The position numbers and the translations under genes were made by a program. Shown in pieces: positions 19,766 to 28,203 of a stretch of 64,000 nt of DNA. The stretch is from Flavobacterium sp. SUN052 (GTDB lineage: Bacteria > Bacteroidota > Bacteroidia > Flavobacteriales > Flavobacteriaceae). The stretch lies in NCBI RefSeq assembly GCF_028867935.1, contig NZ_JAPQNS010000012.1, positions 1 to 64,000 of the forward strand, given 5' to 3'. Under the pieces are notes generated by a model. It ran no database searches. It was given only the letters and a program-made list of their open reading frames with translations, and was not told the origin of the DNA. How positions within the stretch are numbered: the stretch's first letter is position 1; every line of letters starts with the position of its first letter.

Positions 19766-19862
19766 ATTGGAACGCGGATGACGCGGATGAAGCAGGTTGA
19801 CGCGGATAGTGTTACTAAAAATCCGTGTTGATCTGCTTCATCCGCGTTATCTGCGTTCCAAT
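19766..19862. repeat. intergenic long inverted repeat, ACGCGGAT family (second copy)
   Basis: A 42-nt left arm (19766-19807) and a 42-nt right arm (19821-19862) match as inverse complements at about 36 of 42 positions, separated by only 13 nt. Most differences are G/A changes that keep G-U pairs in the RNA. Units are ACGCGGATG and ACGCGGAT; the outer GGAACGCGGAT is identical to the repeat at 6276-6356. It creates a spurious N-terminal extension of the next gene. Confidence 0.85.
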
Positions 19863-19875
19863 CCTTTTTATAACT

Positions 19876-20601
19876 ATGACCCCACCCCGCATCGTCGTTA
19901 TTATTCCGGCCTTTAATGAAGAAAATTCTGTTGGTAACGTTGTCCGTGAAATTCCATCAGGTGTAGAATGGACTACACCTGTCGAGCCCTACTGGCAGTT
20001 GCAGGAGGTGATCGTCGTTAATAACAACTCCAACGACCAAACGGCAGTTGAAGCATCTCGTGCTGGCGCTACAGTGTTGAACGAGCCAATACAGGGATAC
20101 GGGCGCGCCTGTTTGCGGGGTATTGATTACGCTCAGAATTTAGAACCAAAACCCGATGTTATCGTTTTCCTTGATGCTGACTACTCGGACTACCCGGCTG
20201 AGATGACCAACGTTGTAGCACCAATTCTAACGGATGGCTACGATATGGTAATTGGGTCGCGGGCGTTGGGAAGGCGGCAACAGGGCTCTATGACACCTCA
20301 ACAGGTTTTCGGGAACTGGCTGGCTACAAATTTGTTACGCTTGTTTTATGGGGTTCGGTACACCGATTTAGGCCCGTTTCGAGCCATAAAACTGACAAGT
20401 TTACTGGCTCTCGATATGCGCGACCAAACCTATGGCTGGACGGTTGAGATGCAATTGAAAGCCGCTAAACAAAAAATGCGCGTGACTGAAGTGCCGGTTA
20501 ATTACCGTAAACGGATTGGTTTTTCGAAAATTTCGGGAACCGTAAAAGGAACTGTAGGTGCTGGATACAAAATTTTGACGACGATTTTTAAGTATTTGTA
20601 G
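19876..20601 (+). CDS. family 2 glycosyltransferase (DPM1/DolP-Man-synthase-like)
   Basis: A cytoplasmic GT-A fold transferase of about 241 residues. Motifs: IVVIIPAFNEENSVGNVV, VVNNNSNDQT, GYGRACLRGIDYA, FLDADYSDYP (DxD) and RAIKLTSLLALDMRDQTYGW, as in polyprenyl-phosphate glycosyltransferases. There is no C-terminal membrane segment. The ATG at 19876 is chosen because the upstream 17 codons lie in the inverted repeat. It is followed by two further membrane glycosyltransferases, so it likely supplies lipid-linked sugar for envelope glycans. Confidence 0.86.
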   Translation: MTPPRIVVIIPAFNEENSVGNVVREIPSGVEWTTPVEPYWQLQEVIVVNNNSNDQTAVEASRAGATVLNEPIQGYGRACLRGIDYAQNLEPKPDVIVFLDADYSDYPAEMTNVVAPILTDGYDMVIGSRALGRRQQGSMTPQQVFGNWLATNLLRLFYGVRYTDLGPFRAIKLTSLLALDMRDQTYGWTVEMQLKAAKQKMRVTEVPVNYRKRIGFSKISGTVKGTVGAGYKILTTIFKYL

Positions 20602-20652
20602 GTACGATTTCTGGGCTGATGTACCGGTTGTACTTTACGATACACTCAACCC

Positions 20653-22257
20653 ATGGAAATAATTATTCTAGTTTTATACGGTCTCGCCTTGCTATTGTTG
20701 TTTCTGTACAACCTCGGCCAGTTGAGCCTGATTATTACTTACCTCCGTACGAAGCACAAAAGGGAAGCGAATATCCGGTCAGCCGATTCGATTCCTTGGG
20801 ATACCTTGCCGTTAGTAACAGTTCAACTGCCTGTTTATAATGAACTATACGTTGCCGAACGGTTGATCGACTCTATTGCCAAACTTCGGTACCCCTTACA
20901 TAAAATGGAAATTCAGGTTCTCGACGATTCTACGGACGAAACGGTAGACATTATTGCCCGGCGCGTAACTCACTTTCAACAGCAGGGAATCAACATTGAG
21001 CACATTCGCCGACCACAACGTACGGGCTTCAAAGCCGGGGCACTGGCGTATGGGCTGACGCTCTCAAACGCCGAATTTGTGGCTATTTTCGATGCTGACT
21101 TCGTCCCTGATCCAGATTTTCTGCTCAAAACATTACCCAACTTCGCCGATCCAAAAGTTGGGATTGTCCAAACACGTTGGGAACACCTGAACGAAGATTT
21201 TTCGCTGATTACGCAACTACAGGCTTTTGGTCTGAATGCGCACTTTACCATTGAACAAAGCGGACGATATGCAGCCGAACTGTTTGCCAACTTTAACGGA
21301 ACAGGAGGTGTTTGGCGACGGACTGCCATCGACGATGCGGGCGGCTGGCATGCCGATACCCTAACCGAAGACCTGGACCTGAGCTACCGCGCTCAACTTC
21401 GGGGTTGGAAATTCAGCTATCGCGAAGACATTGGCTCACCTGCCGAATTACCAGTGGCTATGGATGCCCTGAAATCGCAACAATACCGCTGGATGAAGGG
21501 CGCTGCCGAGGTTGCCCGCAAAATGTATGGTACCGTGCTACGTACACCGGGCGTTTCATTGGGAACAAAACTCCATGCCGGAATGCATTTGTTTAGCAGC
21601 TCAACCTTTATTCTCGTACTTATTCTGGGCGTTTTGAGCGTACCCTTGCTGTATATCCGTGCCCGGCATCCGGAGTGGGAAGTTGTGTTTTATATTATCA
21701 ATTTCTTCCAGCTTAACCTGCTCATTTTGATTTCGTTTTATGGAATTCCGTATATTTTGTACTCTCCAAAACGAAAAGCAATGATGGCGTTTTACTTTCC
21801 GATGTACTCGTCGCTGATGATGGGCTTGTCATTGCACAACTCCATTGCTGTAATCGAAGGGTACGTAGGTCGAAAGACACCATTCGTGCGGACACCAAAG
21901 TTCAATGCCAACAAAACGGGTGATCAGTGGGGAAGCAACAAATATATTGGACGTCAACTAACCTGGCTCACAGTAGCCGAGGGTTTGCTTGCCCTCTATT
22001 TTGTGGGCGGTTTGGTTCTAGCCTTTTACGTGAGCGATTTTCGGATGTTCTTCCTGCATATCATGTTCATGGTAGGATTCGGGATGGTGTGTCTATATTC
22101 GCTAACCCATTCGCTAACGGTTCGACGCACGACCACGCATGCAACAGTATTTGAGTCGCCCCGGCAGCCAACCAGTTCCAATGAACCTAACCCCGATTCG
22201 ACTCGGCTGGCTGACCCTGTCGGCAGCCCTTTACGCTCTGCTGGCTTACAGCATTGA
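20653..22257 (+). CDS. processive family 2 glycosyltransferase (cellulose-synthase-like)
   Basis: A 534-residue membrane glycosyltransferase with one N-terminal and about four C-terminal membrane segments. It carries the D,D,D,QxxRW set: VQLPVYNELYVAERL, LDDSTDET, FDADFVPDPDF, LTEDLDLSYRAQLRGW and QQYRWMKG. This fits the CslA/beta-mannan- or glucan-synthase-like group. The product is unknown. The last ~25 residues (rich in Ser, Pro and Arg) are encoded where the next gene already begins, an overlap of about 77 nt, suggesting translational coupling. Confidence 0.85.
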   Translation: MEIIILVLYGLALLLLFLYNLGQLSLIITYLRTKHKREANIRSADSIPWDTLPLVTVQLPVYNELYVAERLIDSIAKLRYPLHKMEIQVLDDSTDETVDIIARRVTHFQQQGINIEHIRRPQRTGFKAGALAYGLTLSNAEFVAIFDADFVPDPDFLLKTLPNFADPKVGIVQTRWEHLNEDFSLITQLQAFGLNAHFTIEQSGRYAAELFANFNGTGGVWRRTAIDDAGGWHADTLTEDLDLSYRAQLRGWKFSYREDIGSPAELPVAMDALKSQQYRWMKGAAEVARKMYGTVLRTPGVSLGTKLHAGMHLFSSSTFILVLILGVLSVPLLYIRARHPEWEVVFYIINFFQLNLLILISFYGIPYILYSPKRKAMMAFYFPMYSSLMMGLSLHNSIAVIEGYVGRKTPFVRTPKFNANKTGDQWGSNKYIGRQLTWLTVAEGLLALYFVGGLVLAFYVSDFRMFFLHIMFMVGFGMVCLYSLTHSLTVRRTTTHATVFESPRQPTSSNEPNPDSTRLADPVGSPLRSAGLQH

Positions 22258-23632
22258 CCGAAGCCAATTTACGGGGTTACTCGGGCTGTATTTTTTGGTT
22301 GTTTGGGGATATTCTATCCGTGTTCGCGCTATCCCCGAACTCAATTCTGCTAGTGGTCCTGACCGCTTTTTTCTGCTATCTGCCGTTATTTTCCGAGTCA
22401 TTCTTTTATTGGCTCCCCCCAACCTGTCCGACGATTACGCCCGGTTCGCGTGGGATGGCAGGTTACTAGCGCATGGCTTTAATCCCTACTTATATTTACC
22501 CCGCTCCCTACTGGGAACCAACATTGCTCAACTCGCCGGTTTGAACAATGATCTATTCAGTCGGCTCAATTCACCCGATTATTTTACAGTTTATCCTCCA
22601 CTCAACCAGGCATTCTTCGGATTAGCTGCCTGGCTTGGCGGTAACAACTTGTCTGCTACCGTGATCTGGTTACGGGTGCCCATCCTATTAGCCGAAATTG
22701 GAACCATCTGGTTGTTGCCCCGCCTGCTCAAACGGTTAGGTCAGAACCCCAACTACGCACTGATTTACGCACTCAATCCACTTGTCGTTCTGGAACTGAC
22801 GGGTAACATTCACTTTGAGGCCGTTGTTATTTTCTTTTGTTTGCTCGCGATCTGGCTGCTTATAGGAACTCCCAGAGAGATGACATCTCTGAGGATAGCG
22901 TCCGCATATGAAAACCAAGCCCCAGAGATGTCATCTCTTGCCAGCAATAATCTCTCTTTACTGCCCATTCTTCTCTCAGCTTTCGTTTTTGCCCTAGCCG
23001 TTGGCACCAAAATGCTCCCCCTCATTGGTTTACCGCTCATGATTCGCTACTTAGGTTGGAAGAAGGGATTGATTTACTCCAGTGCTGTGGGTGCAATTAC
23101 AGTGATCATGTTTTTACCCTTTGCCAGCCTCGAACTGATTCAGAACGTCGGGTCAAGTATCAATCTATACTTTCAGAAATTTGAGTTCAATGCCAGTATT
23201 TATTACCTCGTTCGGGAGGTAGGCTATTGGCTTAAGGGCTACAATGTTATTCAGCAGGTGGGTCCTTGGTTATCGCTGATTACACTTTTGGGCATTGGCT
23301 GGCTGGCGTTTGGTCGAGCGAAAATGACCCTAACAACCCGGTTCCTGCTGACCTTGACACTGTATTTTGCCATGGCGACTACTGTTCATCCCTGGTACAT
23401 TACACTAATCGTAATAGCATCTGTTTTCACACCTTTTCGGTATCCATTGGTCTGGTCTGCCTTGGTTTGGGCCTCTTACGCAACCTACCAAAGGGAACCG
23501 TACGTGGAAAATTTGTGGCTTACCGCTGCTGAATACTTTGTCGTATTAGGTGTGGGATTATTAGAATGGTGGCAATACCGAAATAAGCAACAGTCCGAAT
23601 CGGTTGTTCTGCACAATAATTTGCCGGGTTAA
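22181..23632 (+). CDS. GT-C type membrane glycosyltransferase (mannosyltransferase-like)
   Basis: A polytopic protein of about 483 residues with around twelve membrane segments. The first large loop has LSDDYARFAWDGRLLAHGFNPY, the acidic motif typical of GT-C polyprenyl-phosphate-sugar-using transferases. The start is placed at ATG 22181; the frame is open back to 22139. Unusual: a ~30-residue hydrophilic stretch (about residues 230-255) is encoded by a palindromic pair at 22876-22938 and looks like an in-frame insertion. The gene overlaps the preceding glycosyltransferase and probably acts in the same glycan pathway. Confidence 0.8.
   Translation: MNLTPIRLGWLTLSAALYALLAYSIDRSQFTGLLGLYFLVVWGYSIRVRAIPELNSASGPDRFFLLSAVIFRVILLLAPPNLSDDYARFAWDGRLLAHGFNPYLYLPRSLLGTNIAQLAGLNNDLFSRLNSPDYFTVYPPLNQAFFGLAAWLGGNNLSATVIWLRVPILLAEIGTIWLLPRLLKRLGQNPNYALIYALNPLVVLELTGNIHFEAVVIFFCLLAIWLLIGTPREMTSLRIASAYENQAPEMSSLASNNLSLLPILLSAFVFALAVGTKMLPLIGLPLMIRYLGWKKGLIYSSAVGAITVIMFLPFASLELIQNVGSSINLYFQKFEFNASIYYLVREVGYWLKGYNVIQQVGPWLSLITLLGIGWLAFGRAKMTLTTRFLLTLTLYFAMATTVHPWYITLIVIASVFTPFRYPLVWSALVWASYATYQREPYVENLWLTAAEYFVVLGVGLLEWWQYRNKQQSESVVLHNNLPG
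22876..22938. repeat. palindromic pair inserted in a coding region
   Basis: AGAGATGACATCTCT (22876-22890, itself a 7-bp palindrome around one base) is followed 33 nt later by its inverse complement AGAGATGTCATCTCT (22924-22938). With flanks, arms of 19 bp match at 18 positions (22876-22894 and 22920-22938). It stays in frame in the GT-C gene and encodes a polar loop in an otherwise hydrophobic region. Confidence 0.75.
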
Positions 23633-23635
23633 TAC

Positions 23636-23643
23636 TATTTTTG
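23636..23643 (+). promoter_or_regulatory. -7 box (TATTTTTG) before the acyl-CoA dehydrogenase
   Basis: An exact TAnnTTTG box only 3 nt from the ATG at 23647. It also contains the TTG codon that would otherwise be called as the start (23641), which argues for 23647 and for a leaderless message. Confidence 0.6.
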
Positions 23644-23646
23644 GGT

Positions 23647-24876
23647 ATGGAACCATTATTTGCCACCGACCAAATCCGCGCCCTCGTCCCGCGCATCCGC
23701 GAGTTTGTGCTCAACGAACTGGTGCCCCTCGAGTCGACAGAACACCTGACGGGCAACTTCTCGAAAGTTGCGAAGATACTAGATCAAAAGCGCGAGTTGG
23801 TTCGTAAAGCAGGGTTGTGGGGGCTACAACACAGCATCGACGAGGGAGGTTTGGGTTTGTCGCTGTGCGAATTTGGGCAGGTTAGCGAGGTGCTGGCTTG
23901 GACACCCTTCGGCCATTATACGTTCAACTGCCAGGCACCCGATATTGGCAATATGGAGCTGATGAACAAATATGCTTCCAAAGAAATCAAAAACCGGTTT
24001 CTGGAACCGCTAAAAGAGGGCCACATTCGATCGTGCTTTTCCATGACCGAACCCGAATTCGCGGGCTCGAACCCGACGCAATTGGGAACTGTGGCCGAGC
24101 GAGATGGTGATGATTACCTGATCAATGGCCACAAGTGGTTTACATCGTCTGCCGATGGTGCCTCTTTTGCCGTTGTGATGGCCGTGACCAACCCCGATGC
24201 ATCTCCACACAAACGCGCCAGTATGATTGTGGTGCCTACTGATACGCCGGGTTTTGAACTCGTCCGCAATATCTCGATCATGGGCGATCCGTCTGATCAC
24301 TGGGGTAGCCACGCTGAAGTGCGATACACTAATGTGCGGGTGCCAGTTGATAATTTGATTGGGGGTGAAGGGATGGGCTTTATGCTGGCTCAGGAACGTT
24401 TAGGCCCCGGCCGTATTCACCACTGTATGCGCTGGATCGGTATTGCCGAACGTTGCTTCGACCTGATGTGCCGCCGGGCGGCTACCCGCGAAATGGAGCC
24501 GGGCGTGATGCTAGGCGAGAAACAGTTTATCCAAGGATTCATTGCCGAAAGCCGCGCCGAAATTGATGCCTCCCGACTGATGGTTCTCCGCACGGCCCGC
24601 AACATCGACGAGCAGGGAGCAGCCGCTGTTCGCAATGAGATTTCGACAATTAAGTTTTTCGTAGCTAATATGATGCTTCGCGTCGTGGACCGGGCCATTC
24701 AGGTGTTTGGTGCAATGGGTGTTACCGACGATGTTCTGCTGGGCTGGTACTATCGCCACGAACGTGGTGCCCGGATCTACGACGGGGCCGACGAGGTCCA
24801 CAAAACAGCGCTCGCCCGGAGTATTTTGAAAGAATATGGCTTGGACACGCGCAAAAAAGTGGCGGCTCAAGTATAA
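23647..24876 (+). CDS. acyl-CoA dehydrogenase family protein
   Basis: An FAD-dependent dehydrogenase of about 409 residues that introduces a 2,3-double bond in an acyl-CoA. Landmarks: CFSMTEPEFAGSNPTQLGT, NGHKWFTSSADGASFAVV, the VPVDNLIGGEGMGFMLAQ hinge region, and the C-terminal VFGAMGVTDDVLLGWYYRH FAD-binding segment. It is most like long/very-branched-chain or ACAD10/11-type enzymes. The adjacent APH-like kinase supports the ACAD10/11 connection. The start follows from the promoter box overlapping the upstream TTG. Confidence 0.92.
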   Translation: MEPLFATDQIRALVPRIREFVLNELVPLESTEHLTGNFSKVAKILDQKRELVRKAGLWGLQHSIDEGGLGLSLCEFGQVSEVLAWTPFGHYTFNCQAPDIGNMELMNKYASKEIKNRFLEPLKEGHIRSCFSMTEPEFAGSNPTQLGTVAERDGDDYLINGHKWFTSSADGASFAVVMAVTNPDASPHKRASMIVVPTDTPGFELVRNISIMGDPSDHWGSHAEVRYTNVRVPVDNLIGGEGMGFMLAQERLGPGRIHHCMRWIGIAERCFDLMCRRAATREMEPGVMLGEKQFIQGFIAESRAEIDASRLMVLRTARNIDEQGAAAVRNEISTIKFFVANMMLRVVDRAIQVFGAMGVTDDVLLGWYYRHERGARIYDGADEVHKTALARSILKEYGLDTRKKVAAQV

Positions 24877-24890
24877 CTTTTCTAATATAG

Positions 24891-24941
24891 GCCGCAGAGA
24901 GCACAAGGTTATAGGTACTACAACGCTGTGCTCTCTGCGGC
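24891..24941. repeat. intergenic inverted repeat, GCCGCAGAGAGCACA family
   Basis: Perfect 15-bp arms: 24891-24905 (GCCGCAGAGAGCACA) and 24927-24941, with a 21-nt centre. It lies between two co-directional genes and generates a 10-codon spurious extension of the downstream gene. No T-tract follows. Confidence 0.82.
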
Positions 24942-24957
24942 TCTTTGCTCCCGACCC

Positions 24958-26019
24958 ATGCTCAATCAAGACATTACAAAGCCTGTCCGCGCTGGCGAAG
25001 AACTCGATCAGGCTAAGCTCCAAGCGTATTTGAGCGATCAACATACAGGTGTTGGACTCATAAATGAGATTGCCCAGTTTCCGGGTGGTTACTCTAACCT
25101 AACGTATCTGATCCGCTCAGATCAGGGGGAATACGTGTTACGGCGGCCTCCGTTTGGAGCTAAAGACATTAAAGGTGGGCACGACATGGGTCGGGAGTTT
25201 CGGGTACTGTCGATGTTAAAAGCGGCTGGCTACCAGCGCATTCCTCAACCCGTTGTTTTCTGTGAAGACGAAACCGTGATCGGATCTCCTTTCTATGTAA
25301 TGGAGCGAGTTCCGGGGCTTATTCTCCGGGCGCAAACAGCACCAAAAATGGGGATCACTTCCAATAAGATGCGCCAACTTTCAGAATCACTGGTCGATAC
25401 ACTCGTTGATTTACATGCATTAAATATCCAGGAAACGGGTTTGATTCAGTTGGGGAAACCAGAAGGGTATATCAGGCGGCAGGTTAATGGTTGGCACAAA
25501 CGCTACCTCGCAGCACAAACCGACGATATTCCGGCCATGACCGAACTGGCTCGCTGGCTCGACGAGACAATGCCTGTTGAGAACTCACCGACCCTGATTC
25601 ACAACGATTTTAAGTACGATAATGTAGTTGTCAACACCGACCTATCGCAAATTCTGGCCGTACTCGATTGGGAAATGTGTACCGTTGGCGACCCCCTGAT
25701 GGATGTTGGTACTTCGCTCTCGTATTGGGCAGAAACAGGCGATCATCCAACGCGCCAGTCGTTCAATTTAACGTGGCTACCCGGAAATCTGACTAAACAG
25801 GAATTTGCCCAGCGTTATGCCGAAAAATCAGGTCGCGATGTATCGAAGCTGCTTTATTACTACGTGTTCGGCTTGTTCAAAAATGCCGTGGTGCTCCAGC
25901 AGATTTACGGACGTTATAAAAAAGGGCTAACTACCGACGAGCGCTTCGCCAGTTTAGGGGTAGGCGTAGGGGTTTTGGCGCGAGATGGAGCCAAGGCCGT
26001 TGAGTCGGGACGGTTCTAG
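24958..26019 (+). CDS. APH-like phosphotransferase (ACAD10/11 kinase-domain type)
   Basis: An aminoglycoside-phosphotransferase/choline-kinase fold protein of about 353 residues. Motifs: PGGYSNLTYLI (nucleotide loop), YVLRRPPFGAK (lysine), the catalytic loop LIHNDFKYDNVVV, and LAVLDWEMCTVGDPLMDVG (metal-binding Asp). This is the group fused to acyl-CoA dehydrogenase in animal ACAD10/11 that phosphorylates 4-hydroxyacyl-CoA. Here it lies next to an acyl-CoA dehydrogenase, which suggests joint hydroxy-acid catabolism (inference). The ATG at 24958 is chosen because upstream codons lie in repeat sequence. Confidence 0.88.
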   Translation: MLNQDITKPVRAGEELDQAKLQAYLSDQHTGVGLINEIAQFPGGYSNLTYLIRSDQGEYVLRRPPFGAKDIKGGHDMGREFRVLSMLKAAGYQRIPQPVVFCEDETVIGSPFYVMERVPGLILRAQTAPKMGITSNKMRQLSESLVDTLVDLHALNIQETGLIQLGKPEGYIRRQVNGWHKRYLAAQTDDIPAMTELARWLDETMPVENSPTLIHNDFKYDNVVVNTDLSQILAVLDWEMCTVGDPLMDVGTSLSYWAETGDHPTRQSFNLTWLPGNLTKQEFAQRYAEKSGRDVSKLLYYYVFGLFKNAVVLQQIYGRYKKGLTTDERFASLGVGVGVLARDGAKAVESGRF

Positions 26020-26020
26020 A

Positions 26021-26611
26021 TCAACCAAAGATCCAATCCAAAGACATGATCAATGCGGGATACCGCACTGATACGGCTGTTTGGCCTTGTTCGTAAACAG
26101 CTTTCTGTTCGTAAATACCATTTTCAAGCGCAAAAACGTAAATCTCTTGGCTTTTAGGAATGGCAATCCAATATTCAGGTACGCCAGCCGCTTCATAGAG
26201 ATCAAATTTCTCGTTGAAGTCTTTCTTCTGCGTCGACGGCGAAGCAATCTCAATAATCCAATCAGGGGCACCTACGCAACCAAACTCATCAACTTTCGAT
26301 TCATCGCAGATAACGCAGATATCTGGCTGTACAACGGTATGAACCTTGTCGTTGAAGCCAGGTTCATACCCAGGGTTTGGCAAGCGAACATCAAACGGTG
26401 CTGGATATATTTCACAGCCTCTTTCTCTGAAAAAGGCTCCCATGTCAATCAATAGCCGCGAGCTAATGCGCTGATGTTTGGCTCGTGGCGCTGGCGACAT
26501 ATTGAACAATTTGCCCCGGATCAGTTCGACGCTTTCGTCAAACTGCCATTTCAGGTAATCAGCATAGGTATACCTGCCTTTCGGGTCTAATTGTGAGATG
26601 TCGGTGATCAT
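26021..26611 (-). CDS. Uma2-family PD-(D/E)XK endonuclease-like protein
   Basis: A 196-residue protein of the Uma2/DUF820 family, predicted restriction-endonuclease-fold proteins, numerous in Cytophagales and cyanobacteria, with unproven function. Seen: YTYADYLKWQFDESVELIRG at the N-terminus, VVQPDICVICD (catalytic Asp), PDWIIEIASPSTQKKDF (ExK-like core) and KFDLYEAAGVPEYWIAIP. It converges with the APH-like gene with only 1 nt between stop codons. A near-consensus box TATCTTCG lies 9 nt before the start on the minus strand. Confidence 0.88.
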   Translation of the reverse strand: MITDISQLDPKGRYTYADYLKWQFDESVELIRGKLFNMSPAPRAKHQRISSRLLIDMGAFFRERGCEIYPAPFDVRLPNPGYEPGFNDKVHTVVQPDICVICDESKVDEFGCVGAPDWIIEIASPSTQKKDFNEKFDLYEAAGVPEYWIAIPKSQEIYVFALENGIYEQKAVYEQGQTAVSVRYPALIMSLDWIFG

Positions 26612-26638
26612 AGTATTACGAAGATAAGAAAAAAGGGC

Positions 26639-26689
26639 TTAAACGAAGAAAGGAGGCCAATGCGTCAGCAGCCTCCTTTCTTCGTTTAA
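26639..26689 (-). terminator. strong hairpin terminator after the small unknown gene
   Basis: Perfect 19-bp arms, 26639-26657 and 26671-26689, with a 13-nt loop. Read on the minus strand it is followed by GCCCTTTTTTC, so it should end transcripts from the 26702-27163 gene and isolate the Uma2 gene. Confidence 0.8.
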
Positions 26690-26701
26690 ACCTTCCTCTT
26701 G

Positions 26702-27163
26702 TTATGCCAACGCTTTCCGGTACAACGTCAACCGCTCGTGCAAAGCGTACATCTCCACGCCAGAGCGGTAGATGCCGCTGGAGTTAAGCGTAAATACGCG
26801 GGGACCAACAGGCAATGTATTGTATTTGGCCAGCGCATTGAACCAGACTGCTCTGTTCTGATACGGAGCCAACAGCAACCGGCAGCGACTCAGATAACGA
26901 TGCTGCTTTGGCGTCCAGACAGCCCGCTTCTGGTAGGCTGACTCGCGACCGTTGAGCAGGTCGGGCAGAGCCTCGGGCGGTGCTGTTGGCAGCAATTCGG
27001 CCAGCAGATACAGACCCAGTTCAACATTGAGGAGCCGGTTAGCCACCTGACCCGGCAAATTGTGACCATAGCGCAGGCGCGTGGCCAACGGTTCCTGCCA
27101 GCGCATCAAATGCAGCGTGGCGGGGTGCGTTTGCGTAAATTGGGGAAGGGTTGCCGTTTTCAT
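26702..27163 (-). CDS. small protein of unknown function, paralogue A
   Basis: A 153-residue protein with no recognised domain, signal peptide or membrane segment. Residues 43-114 match residues 26-99 of the protein at 48280-48693 at roughly half of the positions by eye, with shared blocks VELGL, LLN, KQH and YL and a conserved tryptophan pattern (RAxWTxKQHxYLxRxRL). The N- and C-terminal parts diverge. Its upstream region shares a 52-bp promoter/operator with the second copy, where a WYL-type regulator is encoded. It is basic and helical in character; it may bind nucleic acid or protein, but nothing shows that. Confidence 0.75.
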   Translation of the reverse strand: MKTATLPQFTQTHPATLHLMRWQEPLATRLRYGHNLPGQVANRLLNVELGLYLLAELLPTAPPEALPDLLNGRESAYQKRAVWTPKQHRYLSRCRLLLAPYQNRAVWFNALAKYNTLPVGPRVFTLNSSGIYRSGVEMYALHERLTLYRKALA

Positions 27164-27193
27164 TAGTATTTGTACCGCTAGTGCGGCTGCTTA

Positions 27194-27245
27194 TTGTTCT
27201 ATACAAATTTGCAACACCTAAAACGTAATCTTTTTACGTTGTTCT
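27194..27245 (-). promoter_or_regulatory. shared WYL-type operator/promoter, copy A
   Basis: Contains AACGTAA-TCTTT-TTACGTT (27222-27240), a perfect 7-bp inverted repeat, and TTGTTC at both ends (27194-27199 and 27239-27244). On the minus strand a CAAATTTG -7-like box follows the operator. The same elements with identical spacing occur at 48708-48759: TTGTTC-NN-TACAAAT, then 13 nt, then the operator. A 24-nt block (27222-27245) differs from copy B at only two positions. Confidence 0.75.
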
Positions 27246-27500
27246 CTTTCCTGAAAATATTTTTAAAATTTTTTTTAGGCTCTTGAAAAATCGCTTCAGG
27301 TCTGATAAAAACGGATTTAACTCGTTTTTGTAATTTTTCCCAGAATAAACACAACTGTACTAATCACGTCTGTTCGTCTAGTTCGTTTGGTCTGCCACTT
27401 CAATTTGTATCACACGTCCGTTTATCATAAACTGGCATTTCGACAGCCATAATTTGCTATTTTTACCAGCTTACAGATTTAAAGTACACTCATCAACTGT
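27246..27500. other. AT-rich gap upstream of the DUF4159 gene
   Basis: A 255-nt stretch without a supported gene. It begins with A/T tracts (ATTTTTAAAATTTTTTTT near 27259-27276). A near-consensus -7 box TATTTTTA lies near 27470, about 25 nt before the GTG at 27501. Nothing else was recognised. Confidence 0.5.
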
Positions 27501-28115
27501 GTGAAGCCATTCGTTTTTACCCGCATACAATATACCTCCGGCGACTGGGATACTGACCAGCGAATGCCGGTCAATCTATTGCACTCGCTGGTGGAATACA
27601 CCACGATTCCGGTTGACCATAAAGAGCGGGTGGTGCTATTGAACAGCAACGATATTTTCAAAGCATCCTTTTGCTACCTCAGCGGGCACAAACTGGTGGA
27701 GTTCTCGGCAATAGAGCGCGACCATTTCCGGCGGTATGTGCAAAACGGTGGTTTCGTGTTTGTCGACGATTGTAATCACGACATTGACGGCTTGTTTGCG
27801 AAGTCGTTCGAGCAGGAAATGGCCCGAACGTTTGGCCCCAAAGCCCTTCAGAAAATCCCTAATAACCACCCGTTATATACCTGTTTTTTCAAGTTCTACG
27901 AAGGTCCTCCAACCACCTCATTCGAACTGAATGGCTGGGGCGATGACCTTGTTCACGACTATTTGAAAGCGGTTGTAATCGGTGGTCGGGTTGGGGTTTT
28001 GTACAGCAATAAAGACTACGGATGCGAATGGGATTATGACTTCCGCAACAAGCGATTTTTGGCGGAGGACAATACTAAATTCGGCGTGAACATTGTGACA
28101 TACGCACTAACCTGA
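27501..28115 (+). CDS. DUF4159 domain protein
   Basis: A 204-residue protein matching the DUF4159 family, a glutamine-amidotransferase-like fold without obvious catalytic Cys. Motifs: FTRIQYTSGDWDTDQRMP, the glycine/aspartate block GGFVFVDDCNHDIDG and the C-terminal CEWDYDFRNKR...FGVNIVTYALT. It starts with GTG; the frame begins there with VKPFVFTRIQY. This family is typically the first gene of a MoxR-DUF58-BatA cluster in Bacteroidota, exactly as here. The role is unknown, probably in envelope or protein-complex assembly with the neighbours. Confidence 0.88.
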   Translation: MKPFVFTRIQYTSGDWDTDQRMPVNLLHSLVEYTTIPVDHKERVVLLNSNDIFKASFCYLSGHKLVEFSAIERDHFRRYVQNGGFVFVDDCNHDIDGLFAKSFEQEMARTFGPKALQKIPNNHPLYTCFFKFYEGPPTTSFELNGWGDDLVHDYLKAVVIGGRVGVLYSNKDYGCEWDYDFRNKRFLAEDNTKFGVNIVTYALT

Positions 28116-28197
28116 GTGGCAGTAAGCAGTATCGGCAATGTTAACTGCTACTGCATACTGCGACTGCCTACTACCAAATACCAACTGCTAACTGCTA
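28116..28197. repeat. intergenic ~7-nt-unit repeat, GCAGT/ACTGC family
   Basis: GGCAGT-AAGCAGT-ATCGGCA on the left faces TACTGC-ATACTGC-GACTGCC and further AACTGCT units on the right. The arms are imperfect but the unit structure is plain (GGCAGT at 28118-28123 pairs with ACTGCC at 28163-28168). It fills the gap between DUF4159 and moxR and ends in T8, so it might double as a weak terminator. Confidence 0.65.
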
Positions 28198-28203
28198 TTT
28201 TTT

